A stretch of DNA of 64,000 nt from DATFFO01 sp963772815. Lineage in GTDB: Bacteria > Actinomycetota > Acidimicrobiia > Spongiisociales > ZC4RG35. How positions within the stretch are numbered: the first letter of the stretch is position 1; each line of letters starts with the position of its first letter. A program made the position numbers and the translations under genes. The notes below the pieces were generated by a model, which saw only the letters and a program-made list of their open reading frames with translations, was not told where the DNA came from and ran no database searches. Shown one piece after another: positions 1-8,535 of the stretch. The stretch spans positions 744,001 through 808,000 of the forward strand of contig CAVYYV010000004.1 in NCBI GenBank assembly GCA_963772815.1, read 5' to 3'.

Positions 1-725
1 TGGTCTTCCTGGACCAGGCTGTTGCCCACCTCGAGGCCTTGGGCCGCCAGGAGCGTGAAGCACATCCCTCCACCGATCAGCATCGTGTCGACCATCGGGA
101 GCAGGTTCTCGATGACGCCGAGCTTGTCGGATACCTTGGCACCGCCCAACACGACAACGTAGGGCCGGTCCGGATCCACCAGGAGCCGGTCGAAGGCGGC
201 CAGCTCCGCCACCACCAGGGGACCGGCCGCGGACCGGAGCCGCTCGGCGACTCCCACGGTGGAGGAGTGTGCCCGGTGCACAGACCCAAAGGCATCCTGG
301 ATGAAGAGATCGGCCAGCCGGGCCAGCCCGTCGGACACGGCGGGATCGTTCTTGGTCTCGCCCGCCTCGAAGCGAGTGTTCTCGAGCATCAGCACGTCCC
401 CGGGTGCCGCATCACCGACTGCTTTCTCGACGTCGGGCCCGATCACATCGCTGAGATGGCGGACCTCGAATCCACCCAGCTCGCCCAAGCGGGTAGCCAC
501 AGGCGCCAACGAGAGGTCGGGGTCGGGGCCCTTGGGGCGACCCAGGTGGCTGCACACCACCGCCACCGCTCCGGCTCCTCGCACCCGCTGGACCGTGTCC
601 AGGGCCATGCGAATCCGGAAGTCGTCTTCAACCCGCCCATCTTCCAAAGGGACATTGAGGTCGGATCGGATCAGAACGCGGTGACCGGACAGCTCGAGAT
701 CGTCCAGAGTCAGGTACTTGGTCAT
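1..725 (-). CDS. pgk: Phosphoglycerate kinase (partial, C-terminus beyond window)
   Basis: Transfers the acyl phosphate of 1,3-bisphosphoglycerate to ADP in glycolysis; cytoplasmic. The minus-strand translation begins MTKYLTLDDLELSGHRVLIR and contains the substrate-binding signature RSDLNVPLEDG, then SHLGRPKGPDPDLSLAPVA and ENTRFEAGETKNDP, all typical of the Pgk N-terminal domain. The nucleotide-binding C-terminal domain is only partly present because the gene is cut by the window edge. The ATG at 725 has GGGAG just upstream. It lies 47 bp downstream of yvcK on the same strand. In many actinobacteria whiA and gap lie between these two genes; they do not here. Confidence 0.95.
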   Translation of the reverse strand, partial: MTKYLTLDDLELSGHRVLIRSDLNVPLEDGRVEDDFRIRMALDTVQRVRGAGAVAVVCSHLGRPKGPDPDLSLAPVATRLGELGGFEVRHLSDVIGPDVEKAVGDAAPGDVLMLENTRFEAGETKNDPAVSDGLARLADLFIQDAFGSVHRAHSSTVGVAERLRSAAGPLVVAELAAFDRLLVDPDRPYVVVLGGAKVSDKLGVIENLLPMVDTMLIGGGMCFTLLAAQGLEVGNSLVQED

Positions 726-772
726 GGGACTCCCATTCTGGCAGGGGCCGGGACCGGCCCATTCCCCGAGGG

Positions 773-1756
773 TCAGGCCAGGGTGCTTTCCAGGGCACGG
801 CTCAGGGTGAAGGGATCATGGGCCGGCCACTCGGCGGAATGATCGGCCACGTCTGCCCGCCGCACCTTCCAGGACCCGACTTGATCATCGTCGAAGGTGA
901 TGCGCCTGTGACCGGGAGGCACGACGAGGTCTCCATCGTGGGCCAGGACCGTGCCCGGGCCTTCGACACCCCCGAACTGGGCGAGAGCCTCGACATGGGC
1001 CGGACCATCCATCTCCCAGGTCTCACCGTCCTGGGTAACGAGGTTGGCCACCCAGACACGCTGGGCCGAGGAGTGCATCACGGCCGTGGCGAGATCTGGC
1101 ACCAGCAGGGCGGCGATAACCGACGTGAAGAGAGAACCCGGGCCGAGGACGATCTGATCGGCGGCGGCGATCGCCTCCAATGCCCGCAGGTTGGGCTCGG
1201 GATCGGATGGCAACAGCTCGAGCGACTGTTTGAGACCACGATCGAGGGCGATGTTGACCTGGCCCGAGACGGTCTCTCGGTCGATTTCCGCCGTCAATCC
1301 CACCGGGGTCTTGGTGGCGGGGATCACCTGACCCACCGTCCCCAGCAGCCGACCGGCTGCCTCCACCGCCGCTCCGAAGTCTCCGAACAGCTCGGTCAGA
1401 GCGGCCAGCATCAGGTTTCCTAGCGAATGGTCGCTGACGTCGCCGCTCAGGAATCGGTGGGCGAACAGCTCCGACATCAGGGAAGGCTCAGGAGTGAGGG
1501 CGAGCAGGCATCGTCGAATGTCCCCCGGTGCCGGTATTCCCATGGTTCCCGTGAGCCGGCCAGACGACCCTCCGTCGTCGGCCACCGACACCACGGCCGT
1601 GACCCGTCCGGCGTAGAGCTGGATCGCCTCCAGGGCGGCGGCCAGACCGTGCCCGCCCCCGATCGCCACTACGGAGGGGCCGTCTGGGTCGAGCATCAGG
1701 GCGTCCAGCTCGGTCTCGGGAACGGCAATCGGCTCAGAGATCCTGGTTTTGACCAT
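773..1756 (-). CDS. yvcK: YvcK/CofD-family gluconeogenesis factor
   Basis: Member of the CofD/YvcK family, which binds UDP-sugars and links cell-wall precursor supply to central metabolism; cytoplasmic. Residues ~24-60 carry the family nucleotide-binding start VVAIGGGHGLAAALEAIQ followed by SVADDGGSSGRL; PAPGDIRRCL and ADQIVLGPGSLFTSVIAAL come later. About 327 aa, normal for the family. The ATG at 1756 is preferred over an upstream in-frame start inside rapZ because it follows the rapZ stop by 17 bp and has a purine-rich GGGAAAGGGGGG before it. Co-directional with rapZ and uvrC and probably co-transcribed. Confidence 0.92.
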   Translation of the reverse strand: MVKTRISEPIAVPETELDALMLDPDGPSVVAIGGGHGLAAALEAIQLYAGRVTAVVSVADDGGSSGRLTGTMGIPAPGDIRRCLLALTPEPSLMSELFAHRFLSGDVSDHSLGNLMLAALTELFGDFGAAVEAAGRLLGTVGQVIPATKTPVGLTAEIDRETVSGQVNIALDRGLKQSLELLPSDPEPNLRALEAIAAADQIVLGPGSLFTSVIAALLVPDLATAVMHSSAQRVWVANLVTQDGETWEMDGPAHVEALAQFGGVEGPGTVLAHDGDLVVPPGHRRITFDDDQVGSWKVRRADVADHSAEWPAHDPFTLSRALESTLA

Positions 1757-1773
1757 CCCCCCTTTCCCGTAGG

Positions 1774-2658
1774 TCACTGGTCGACGTCCCGGTGGCTGAC
1801 TGCGGCTCGGATGCCCCGCTCGGCCAGCCGTTTCCCCAGCTCCTCGGCGATGGCCACCGATCTGTGGTGACCACCGGTGCAACCGATGCCAATCGACACG
1901 TATGACTTGCCCTCGGCCTCATAGCGGGGAATCAGGAAGGTGATCAACTCGTCGACCTTGTCGATGAAATGCTTGGCATCGGGGCTGGCCAGGACATAGT
2001 CGGCGACTGCCTCATCAGTTCCCCGCAGTTGCCGCAACTCGGGAACCCAGTGCGGGTTGGGGAGAAAGCGAACGTCGAACAACAGGTCGGCGTCGCGGGG
2101 GGTGCCGAACTTGAAGCCGAAGGAGCGGATCGAAACTCGCATCGGCCGCTCCATGGACTCGGATATGAATCCCTCCATGAGGCGTTTGCGGAGTTGATGA
2201 ACGTTGAGCTCACTGGTGTCGATGACGACGTCGGCGTTCTCCTTGAGCTGCTCCAACATGGCTCGCTCAGCGTTGAGCGACTCGCCAACGGTGGGATACC
2301 CGAGCGGGTGGGGACGCCGGTTCTCCTCGTACCGCCGCATGATGACGTTGTCGTCGGCGTCGAGGAACAACACCAGGGTGCGGATACCACGTTGAGCGAG
2401 GTCGCGGATGACCTCACGCAATGTCTCCAAGGCGTCGCCTCCGCGGGCATCGACCACGACCGCCAGCCGCCGCGCCGACTCCCCCACCGAGTTGTAGGCG
2501 ACGGCCTGAGTGAGCAGGGCCGGAGGGAGATTGTCGATAACCGTGTAGCCGTTGTCTTCCAGCACATCGGCGGCGGTCGACTTCCCGGCCCCCGACATCC
2601 CGGTCACGACGAGAACATGGGGCCTTTCGAGAGATTCGGGAGCCAACTCTTCAACCAT
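1774..2658 (-). CDS. rapZ: RNase adapter / nucleotide-binding protein RapZ
   Basis: P-loop protein of the RapZ/YvcJ family. In E. coli it delivers small RNAs to RNase E; in Gram-positives the exact role is less clear. Walker A is VVTGMSGAGKSTAAD near the N-terminus. The family blocks SFGFKFGTPRDADLLFDVRF, LPNPHWVPELR and SIGIGCTGGHHRSVAIAEEL are all present. About 294 aa from the ATG at 2658. A TTG at 2667 is an alternative start with better spacing from an upstream GGGGGGAG. It sits between uvrC and yvcK, the usual actinobacterial order. Confidence 0.93.
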   Translation of the reverse strand: MVEELAPESLERPHVLVVTGMSGAGKSTAADVLEDNGYTVIDNLPPALLTQAVAYNSVGESARRLAVVVDARGGDALETLREVIRDLAQRGIRTLVLFLDADDNVIMRRYEENRRPHPLGYPTVGESLNAERAMLEQLKENADVVIDTSELNVHQLRKRLMEGFISESMERPMRVSIRSFGFKFGTPRDADLLFDVRFLPNPHWVPELRQLRGTDEAVADYVLASPDAKHFIDKVDELITFLIPRYEAEGKSYVSIGIGCTGGHHRSVAIAEELGKRLAERGIRAAVSHRDVDQ

Positions 2659-2723
2659 CTCCCTCAAGAGTACCGACTCCCCCCGCCCCCGACTATGCAA
2701 CCGTGCCTTCTGTGAACCCGGAC

Positions 2724-4550
2724 TCAACCGTGCAGGGCGGTGTACAGGTCCTCGGCCACCCGTTCGGGAACCACCTCGGCGAGATCCTCGGCCTGGGCGG
2801 CTCGCATCTGCTTCAACGACCCGAACTTCTTCACCAGGGCTCTCTTGCGAGCGGGCCCCACCCCAGGCACATCGTCCAGGATCGAATCAACCATCGACTT
2901 GGAACGCAAGTTGCGGTGGTAGGTGATGGCGAAGCGATGTGCCTCGTCCCTAACCCTCTGCAGTAGGTAGAGGGCTTCAGCATCGCGGGGTATGACTACC
3001 GGGTCGGGCTGGTCGGGCAGGTAGACCTCCTCCATCCTCTTGGCCAGGCCGATGACGGGAATGTCCAGGTCCAACTCGTCCAAGACCTTCACCGCCCGGC
3101 CCAGCTGACCCATCCCGCCGTCGATCACGATCAGCGACGGCGGGTACGAGAACTTGGAGTCTTCCGAAGGTCCGCGGTCTCGTTCGGCCAGGTAGGCCTT
3201 GAAACGACGCCGGATCGTCTCCTCCATCGAGGCGAAGTCGTCCTGGCCCGCCACGGTCCGGATCTTGAATCGTCGATAGTCGGAGCGACGGGGCACGCCG
3301 TCTTCGAGCACCACCATCGACGAGACAGTGTTGGTTCCCTGCAACGTGGAGATGTCGTAGGCCTCGATCCGCAGCGGTGCCTCGGGAAGATCGAGGACCT
3401 CCTGGAGGCTGCGCAGGGCCTTGGCCCGGGCGTTGTGGTCCTGGTGGCGCTTGAGGCGGTGCCGGCCGAAGGCTTCTCGGGCGTTGACCTCGGTCGTTTC
3501 CATCAGCCGGCGCTTGGTTCCACGGTGGGGAACGCGTAGCTCGACGTTGGACCCTCTCCGGTCGGAGAGCCAGGCCGAGAACACATCCGGTTCATCAGGC
3601 TCGATCTGGACCACCACCAGCCGAGGCGGGGATTCCTCCCCGTAGAGCTCCCGGAGGACCCGGCCCATCAACTCGGAGTCCGTCAGCTCCTCCACTCGGT
3701 CGACCACGGTTCCGAGCCGGCCCACCACCCGGCCCCGACGAACTCGCAGAACCTGGAAGGCCGTCTCCAGTTCGTCCCCGGCGAAGGCGATGAGATCGAA
3801 GTGCTCGGGTCGGTCGGTGACAATCTCCTGGCGTTCCAGGGCCCGGCGCACGTCGGCGAGCCGGTCCCGGTACCTGGCCGCCTGCTCGTATTCGAGCCGG
3901 TCGGAGGCCTCCATCATGTCGTGGTTCAGCTTCTCGATCACCTGGTCGGTGTCTCCCCGCAGGAAGGCGGCCAGCCCGTCGGTCATCTGGGCGTAGTCGT
4001 CCGGGTCCACCGTTCCGATGCAAGGTCCCGAGCATTTCTCGATGTGATAGAGCAAGCAGGGCCTGCCCTGGGCGTGCTGGCGCTTGAACAGGCCATCCGA
4101 GCAGGTGCGGATAGGGAACGTGCGCAGGAGGAGGTCGAGGGTCTTGCGGATGGCGTAGGCGTGTGCGTAGGGCCCGAAATACTCGGTCCCCTTGCGCTTT
4201 TTGCCGCGCATCACCCGAGCGCGGGGCCATTCGTCGGAGCGGGTTATCGCCAGATAGGGGTAGGACTTGTCGTCGACCAAGCGGACGTTGAAGCGAGGCC
4301 GGTGGCGCTTGATGAGGGAGAACTCCAGCATGAGCGCCTCGACCTCGTTGTCGGTGATGATCCACTCGACCGAGTCGGCGTTGTCGACCATCGCCTGGGT
4401 GCGTGTCGCCAGACCGCGGGAGAAATAGGAGGAGACCCGGGACCGCAGCGATTTGGCCTTGCCGACATAGATCACCTTCCCGTGCCGGTCACGGAAGAGA
4501 TAGGCGCCGGGAGCGTCGGGAATCTCGGGGGGGCGGGGTCTTTCCCTCAC
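2724..4550 (-). CDS. uvrC: Excinuclease ABC subunit C
   Basis: Dual-incision endonuclease of nucleotide excision repair. It is loaded by UvrB and cuts on both sides of a lesion. The 608-aa protein has the N-terminal GIY-YIG domain (PGAYLFRDRHGKVIYVGKAK, residues ~13-35), a central UVR segment around residues 205-240 (NHDMMEASDRLEYEQAARYR), the RNase H-like nuclease domain (IEAYDISTLQGTNTVSSMVV; LIVIDGGMGQL) and C-terminal helix-hairpin-helix repeats (LDDVPGVGPARKRALVKKFG). The start is GTG at 4550. uvrA and uvrB lie within the next 18 kb on the same strand. Confidence 0.97.
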   Translation of the reverse strand: MRERPRPPEIPDAPGAYLFRDRHGKVIYVGKAKSLRSRVSSYFSRGLATRTQAMVDNADSVEWIITDNEVEALMLEFSLIKRHRPRFNVRLVDDKSYPYLAITRSDEWPRARVMRGKKRKGTEYFGPYAHAYAIRKTLDLLLRTFPIRTCSDGLFKRQHAQGRPCLLYHIEKCSGPCIGTVDPDDYAQMTDGLAAFLRGDTDQVIEKLNHDMMEASDRLEYEQAARYRDRLADVRRALERQEIVTDRPEHFDLIAFAGDELETAFQVLRVRRGRVVGRLGTVVDRVEELTDSELMGRVLRELYGEESPPRLVVVQIEPDEPDVFSAWLSDRRGSNVELRVPHRGTKRRLMETTEVNAREAFGRHRLKRHQDHNARAKALRSLQEVLDLPEAPLRIEAYDISTLQGTNTVSSMVVLEDGVPRRSDYRRFKIRTVAGQDDFASMEETIRRRFKAYLAERDRGPSEDSKFSYPPSLIVIDGGMGQLGRAVKVLDELDLDIPVIGLAKRMEEVYLPDQPDPVVIPRDAEALYLLQRVRDEAHRFAITYHRNLRSKSMVDSILDDVPGVGPARKRALVKKFGSLKQMRAAQAEDLAEVVPERVAEDLYTALHG

Positions 4551-4678
4551 GGTTCAAAGAGTAGGAAGGCAAGGCGTCCTGTTCGATGGCTCGACGGAAT
4601 CCTTGAATCCGTGTTTGACCTGGGCTCCGAATGGGTAGCGAGCAGAACGCAAGAACACGCGCACGAAGGACGGATGTA

Positions 4679-4888
4679 ATGAGTGACACATTCGGGACCA
4701 CTATCGGGGAAACCCTCACCGGCCAGAAGGCCCCACGATCGGGTGGACGCCGTCCCAAGACCAGAAGCGACCGCCGTGTTTGCGCCCAGCCGAATTGCAC
4801 CACCGTCCTGAGCCGCTACAACCTCTCGGCTACCTGTCGGGCCCACTCCCCCGTCACCTTCCCCCGAGTTCGGGGTGTGCCCAGCTGA
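4679..4888 (+). CDS. Small putative zinc-binding protein (69 aa)
   Basis: Short basic protein, function unknown. After a polar N-terminus (MSDTFGTTIGETLTG) and an Arg/Lys-rich stretch (RSGGRRPKTRSDRR) it has the candidate zinc site CAQPNCTTVLSRYNLSATCR followed by AH, that is C-x4-C-x12-C-x2-H. The LSRYN core between the ligand pairs looks conserved rather than random, and short proteins with this pattern are, to my recollection, common in actinobacteria. The ATG at 4679 has GAAGGA about 9 nt upstream. It is divergent from uvrC and converges on the HTTM gene. A DNA- or RNA-binding role is plausible but not shown. Confidence 0.7.
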   Translation: MSDTFGTTIGETLTGQKAPRSGGRRPKTRSDRRVCAQPNCTTVLSRYNLSATCRAHSPVTFPRVRGVPS

Positions 4889-4905
4889 GAGCGTTCAAGG
4901 CCCCG

Positions 4906-6255
4906 CTACAGCGCGGGAAGGAATGAAGGCTGGCACTGATCGGGGGTAGCGGCGTTGATCGCTCGATAGGGCATCCAGCGCCACCACCACGGAGCGGGGG
5001 CCGACAGGACTGGATCGTCGCCGATCCTGCTCACCTCGACGCGCCGACCGGCCCGGCGGTACACGAGAGATCCGTCGGGGTGGCTGGCCGTGTAGTAACG
5101 CAGAGAGGGCCACGGCAACAGGTAGCCGTAGTCGGCGTAGACCTGGAGATCTGGATCCGAGCTCGAGATCACTGTTACCAAGTCGTGCTGACCGTCCCTG
5201 AGCGGCAAGGTGGCCCGTACTACGTAGTGGTTGGACTCGCCGTCCACGGTGACAAGGTTGGAGTACATGTTCCAGCCATAGGCGGTCTTCAACTCCAGGT
5301 ACGGGGTCAGCCCATTGGCCACGACGAGCAGGGCCAGCAAGGCCCCGGCCCAGCCGATCCGCCACCCGAGGAGTGAGGGATCGGTCACCGAGCCGATCGC
5401 CGCCCAAAGTACGACGCTCATGTAGGGGATCCACCACAGGAACGACCAGTCGCTCATGAGGCGCAGCGTGAATTCGGTCAGCGGCGTGACGTTGGCGGTG
5501 GTCACGGCAACACCGATGACCACGACCACCGCGGCCAGCACCTGCTTGAGGACTGGCCGCAGACGTGCGCCGATGACTTCGAAGCGGTCGGCGTAGAAGT
5601 CGGGTAGGAAGAGGACGAAGAGCGGGAACAGGACTCCGGTGAAGTCGTAGAAGTGCTGGGCGAGGTCGAGGGTGAGGATGCCATGGAAGGAGAGGCCGAG
5701 CAGGGCGCCCCAGGTGCGGGTGCGCTTGTTGATGAGGAGGATCGGGACCGACGCCTCGATCAGGGCGGGGCCCCATGAGGCCACCCATCCGAAAGGACTG
5801 GTGGCTGAGATCCCGGCCAGACCGACCTCGGTCAAGGCCTGGTTCGCATAGAAGACGCCACAGCTGGTGGTCGGGTCGAGGAATCCGCTATTGATCTTGG
5901 CGAAGGCGGCGAATCCATAGAAGAGGAGGAAGATCACCCGAGCCGCCGGCTCGAAGTTGTCCCACCGACCCCAGGTGAGCAGATACGCCAGGGAGACGAT
6001 TCCGGCCAGGAGCCAGTGGTTGCCGAGGACAGGCGCCTCGAGAACGGCGGTGACCGGTATGACGGCCGCCAGGCCGAGGAGAAGGGGCCGCCGCGGCGAA
6101 ACGATGGTGGCGGTAGCCAACAGACCCGCCACGGCGAGCAGGACTCCGACCAGGGTCGGATGAGGCCAGACATCCCCGTAGCGCCAGTTCCCGGCCAAGT
6201 GGGCGATGACCGCCACCCCCCACATCCGGGCAAACACACGATGGCGCGCGGTCAT
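4906..6255 (-). CDS. HTTM-domain-like polytopic membrane protein
   Basis: A 449-aa membrane protein with about nine hydrophobic segments and a soluble C-terminal region after about residue 330. The segment LLFYGFAAFAKINSGFLDP, followed by SCGVFYANQA, and the later LLINKRTRTWGALLGLSFHG resemble the HTTM domain, the transmembrane unit related to vitamin-K-dependent carboxylase. No catalytic activity can be assigned. It is the last gene of a minus-strand surface-glycan block, directly after a broken GT2 gene, so a role in envelope chemistry is an inference from position. Start ATG at 6255. Confidence 0.7.
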   Translation of the reverse strand: MTARHRVFARMWGVAVIAHLAGNWRYGDVWPHPTLVGVLLAVAGLLATATIVSPRRPLLLGLAAVIPVTAVLEAPVLGNHWLLAGIVSLAYLLTWGRWDNFEPAARVIFLLFYGFAAFAKINSGFLDPTTSCGVFYANQALTEVGLAGISATSPFGWVASWGPALIEASVPILLINKRTRTWGALLGLSFHGILTLDLAQHFYDFTGVLFPLFVLFLPDFYADRFEVIGARLRPVLKQVLAAVVVVIGVAVTTANVTPLTEFTLRLMSDWSFLWWIPYMSVVLWAAIGSVTDPSLLGWRIGWAGALLALLVVANGLTPYLELKTAYGWNMYSNLVTVDGESNHYVVRATLPLRDGQHDLVTVISSSDPDLQVYADYGYLLPWPSLRYYTASHPDGSLVYRRAGRRVEVSRIGDDPVLSAPAPWWWRWMPYRAINAATPDQCQPSFLPAL

Positions 6256-6289
6256 GCGTTGTATTGTCGACTGTCAGACATCTCAGGTG

Positions 6290-6759
6290 GAGGGTTTCAG
6301 ACTGACTTGAACCTCGTCCTATTTCCGGTCAAATAGGAGGCCGGCTCACGGATGAACCACTTCGCCGGTTTCCGCAGGATTCTAACAGTCCCCTCCTCAC
6401 TCGTCCTCGCCCCACCACTTGGTCCCATCCAAGGTCCAATTCGGCGACCAGATCCGGAATCACCTCATTGGGGTAGGACATATCGACGTCGGTCCAGACG
6501 ACGACCCGACCCTTTGCCTCCTGACAACTTAAGGACGGGCTGAACCTGAACCTCTGTTAAGACCGAAATGTAGGACCTGAATGCCCTCCTCCTCTCTTAT
6601 GCGATCGGATGAGCCGTCGGTCGACCCGTCATCGACCACGATGATCTCGTACGAGTAGGGCGAGTTGTCCAGCGCCGACCGAATCCTCTTGATCTCCTCA
6701 TGGAGGCCCTTCTCATTGAATACGGGCAGCACGACTGATACGTCGAGTGTTCCAGTCAT
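6290..6759 (-). pseudogene. Frameshifted and truncated GT2 glycosyltransferase
   Basis: The first frame (6759-6529) gives a normal GT2 start: VSVVLPVFNEKGLHEEIKRI, then EIIVVDDGSTDGSSDRI and LNRGSGSARP, then a stop. Similarity continues in a second frame (about 6545-6410) as RVVVWTDVDMSYPNEVIPDL, with the expected DxD (DVD), and in a third frame (about 6410-6290) as GARTSEEGTVRILRKP, then AKWFIREPASYLTG. Both shifts fit a missing base, at about 6535-6545 and in a G run near 6411. Similarity fades at about 6290, so the C-terminal part is lost too. It is preceded by a SAM methyltransferase and followed by the HTTM gene. Decay or sequencing error could each explain the shifts; the truncation favours decay. 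Confidence 0.75.
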
Positions 6760-6796
6760 TGGGTGGAGCCGAGCTGGAAGGGGTCACCGGATCCCC

Positions 6797-7453
6797 TCAG
6801 CAGAGCCGCCACCGCGCTCCGAGCAGGCGCGGAATGTGCTCCTGACCGGCCAAACCCGGGAAACGGGCAACCTGATCGGGCGCTACTCCGAGTTCGGACA
6901 GGCGGACCAGACGCCACCCGGAGTCGGCGGCGGCGTTGACCAAGTCGGCCATTGAGCGGTGATAGAAGCGCACCGTGCCACCTCCGGCCGGTTCGTCAGT
7001 GTGGCCCCGACCAAAGTAGGCACCTGGCCGCCACAGGATCTCCCCATCCCGATCAAGGATCGGGGTGGATCCGGGAGCCGTCCAGTAGGGATGGTTGGAG
7101 ACCAGAGCCAGGGCTCCCCCGGGCCGTGTCACCCGCGCCGCCTCGGAGAATACGCCCTGCTCGTCTTCGACGTGCTCCAGCACGAGGACGATCACCACGC
7201 CATCAACCGAGTCGTCATCGAGGAACGAGACCGGCGGAATCGTCGCCTCATGGACCTCGCCAAATCTGGCCGCCGTCTCGAGCAGGTCCGAAGAAACATC
7301 CACGCCGACTGCCTTGGAACCCAACCCGGCAAGGGCCGCCATAACCCGACCCTCGCCGCACCCGACATCCAGATACGTGCGGCCCGGCTGGGGGTCGAGG
7401 AGCTCTAGTGCCAGCGGAAGGACCTCTTCCTCGTAGGCAGGATCGGAGGCCAA
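6797..7453 (-). CDS. Class I SAM-dependent methyltransferase
   Basis: Rossmann-fold methyltransferase. Motif I is YLDVGCGEGRVMAALAGLG, the acidic end of strand 2 is AVGVDVSSDLL, and motif II/III is VIVLVLEHVEDEQGVF, then RPGGALALVSNHPYW. Substrate unknown; the adjacent nucleotide-sugar and GT genes suggest a glycan or lipid-linked sugar. The TTG at 7453 is the first usual start codon. Translation upstream in frame (ERTWAELAGWWLEEL) still looks like the family N-terminus, so the real start may be a CTG at 7504 that overlaps the epimerase stop codon. Confidence 0.85.
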   Translation of the reverse strand: MASDPAYEEEVLPLALELLDPQPGRTYLDVGCGEGRVMAALAGLGSKAVGVDVSSDLLETAARFGEVHEATIPPVSFLDDDSVDGVVIVLVLEHVEDEQGVFSEAARVTRPGGALALVSNHPYWTAPGSTPILDRDGEILWRPGAYFGRGHTDEPAGGGTVRFYHRSMADLVNAAADSGWRLVRLSELGVAPDQVARFPGLAGQEHIPRLLGARWRLC

Positions 7454-7500
7454 CTCCTCGAGCCACCATCCCGCCAGCTCCGCCCAGGTCCTCTCAGAGC

Positions 7501-8475
7501 TCAGCGGCCCAGCACCTCACGGAACCAGGGGAGGGTCTGCTCCAGCCCCTCCCGCAGCGAGAACTGAGGCTTCCAACCCAGGAGCTGTTCTGCCTTGGCG
7601 GTATCTGGCCGGCGCACATTGGGGTCGTCGGTAGGTCGAGGATGAAACTCGATGCCGGGATGGCTGCCCGCCACGTCCTGAATGGTCTCCGCCAACTCCA
7701 GCACCGTCACCTCCTCGGGATTTCCGATGTTCACCGGCGAAGTCTCCTCAGACAACAGCAGGCGAAGCGTTCCCTCCACCAGGTCGTCGACGTAGCACAG
7801 GGACCTGGTCTGACTTCCGTCCCCATGCACGGGTAGGGGCCGACCCTCCAGTGCCGCCTTGAAGAAAGCAGGAACGGCCCTGCCGTCGTTGGGCCGCATC
7901 CTGGCGCCGAAGGTATTGAAGATTCTGACGATGCGAACGGGCAGGTGGTGCTCCCGGTTGTATGCCAGGGTCAAAGCCTCGGCGAAGCGCTTCGCTTCGT
8001 CGTACACGCCTCGGGGACCTATGGGATTGACGTTGCCCCAGTATGTCTCGGGCTGAGGATTCACGAGGGGGTCGCCGTAGACCTCCGAGGTAGAGGCGAG
8101 GAAGAAGACCGCGCCCTTGTCCAGGGCAAGCCCTAGGCCCTTGTGAGTTCCAAAGGCGCCCACCTTGAGGGTGTGGATAGGCCATTTTAGGTAGTCGATA
8201 GGTGATGCGGGAGAAGCGAAGTTGAGCACGAAGTGGACATCACCCTGGACGTGCAGGTAGTCGGTGACGTCGTAATTGATCAAACGAAAACCGCCAAGTT
8301 CCAACAGATGGTCCACATTGCTCGCATTGCCCGTGATCATGTTGTCGATAGCCGTTACTTGAGCTCCGGACTCGAGCAGAGCGCTGCAGACGTGCGAGCC
8401 AAGGAAGCCCGCGCCGCCCAGCACCACCGCATGGCAACCAACAAGGTCGTCGAATCGATTCACCCCATCACCCAT
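7501..8475 (-). CDS. NAD-dependent sugar epimerase/dehydratase (UDP-glucuronate decarboxylase-like)
   Basis: Extended short-chain dehydrogenase of 324 aa. The NAD-binding motif GGAGFLGSH is at residues 20-28, with DNMITGNASNVDHL after it. The catalytic set is STSEVYG (~128-134) and Y158-x3-K162 in GVYDEAKRFAEA. The segment WGNVNPIGPRGVYDEAKR and the later MRPNDGRAVPAF are characteristic of UDP-xylose synthase-type enzymes, so UDP-glucuronate decarboxylation is the best guess; related 4-epimerases or dehydratases cannot be excluded. It lies between the GT2-methyltransferase fusion gene and a methyltransferase, all co-directional, consistent with nucleotide-sugar supply for surface glycans. Confidence 0.88.
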   Translation of the reverse strand: MGDGVNRFDDLVGCHAVVLGGAGFLGSHVCSALLESGAQVTAIDNMITGNASNVDHLLELGGFRLINYDVTDYLHVQGDVHFVLNFASPASPIDYLKWPIHTLKVGAFGTHKGLGLALDKGAVFFLASTSEVYGDPLVNPQPETYWGNVNPIGPRGVYDEAKRFAEALTLAYNREHHLPVRIVRIFNTFGARMRPNDGRAVPAFFKAALEGRPLPVHGDGSQTRSLCYVDDLVEGTLRLLLSEETSPVNIGNPEEVTVLELAETIQDVAGSHPGIEFHPRPTDDPNVRRPDTAKAEQLLGWKPQFSLREGLEQTLPWFREVLGR

Positions 8476-8535
8476 GAACCCTCCAGACGAATATCCGCGT
8501 CAAGCCTATCGGTGCCACGATGAGTAGGGGAAGCA

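Noticed and set aside
39..842. Plus-strand open frame opposite pgk
   Set aside because: The minus strand gives a clear phosphoglycerate kinase; the plus translation has no recognisable features.
2711..2730. TGTGAACCC near the uvrC-rapZ junction as a fifth copy of the 41-nt repeat
   Set aside because: The matching GGTTCACA half and the inner GCCGCC segment are missing.
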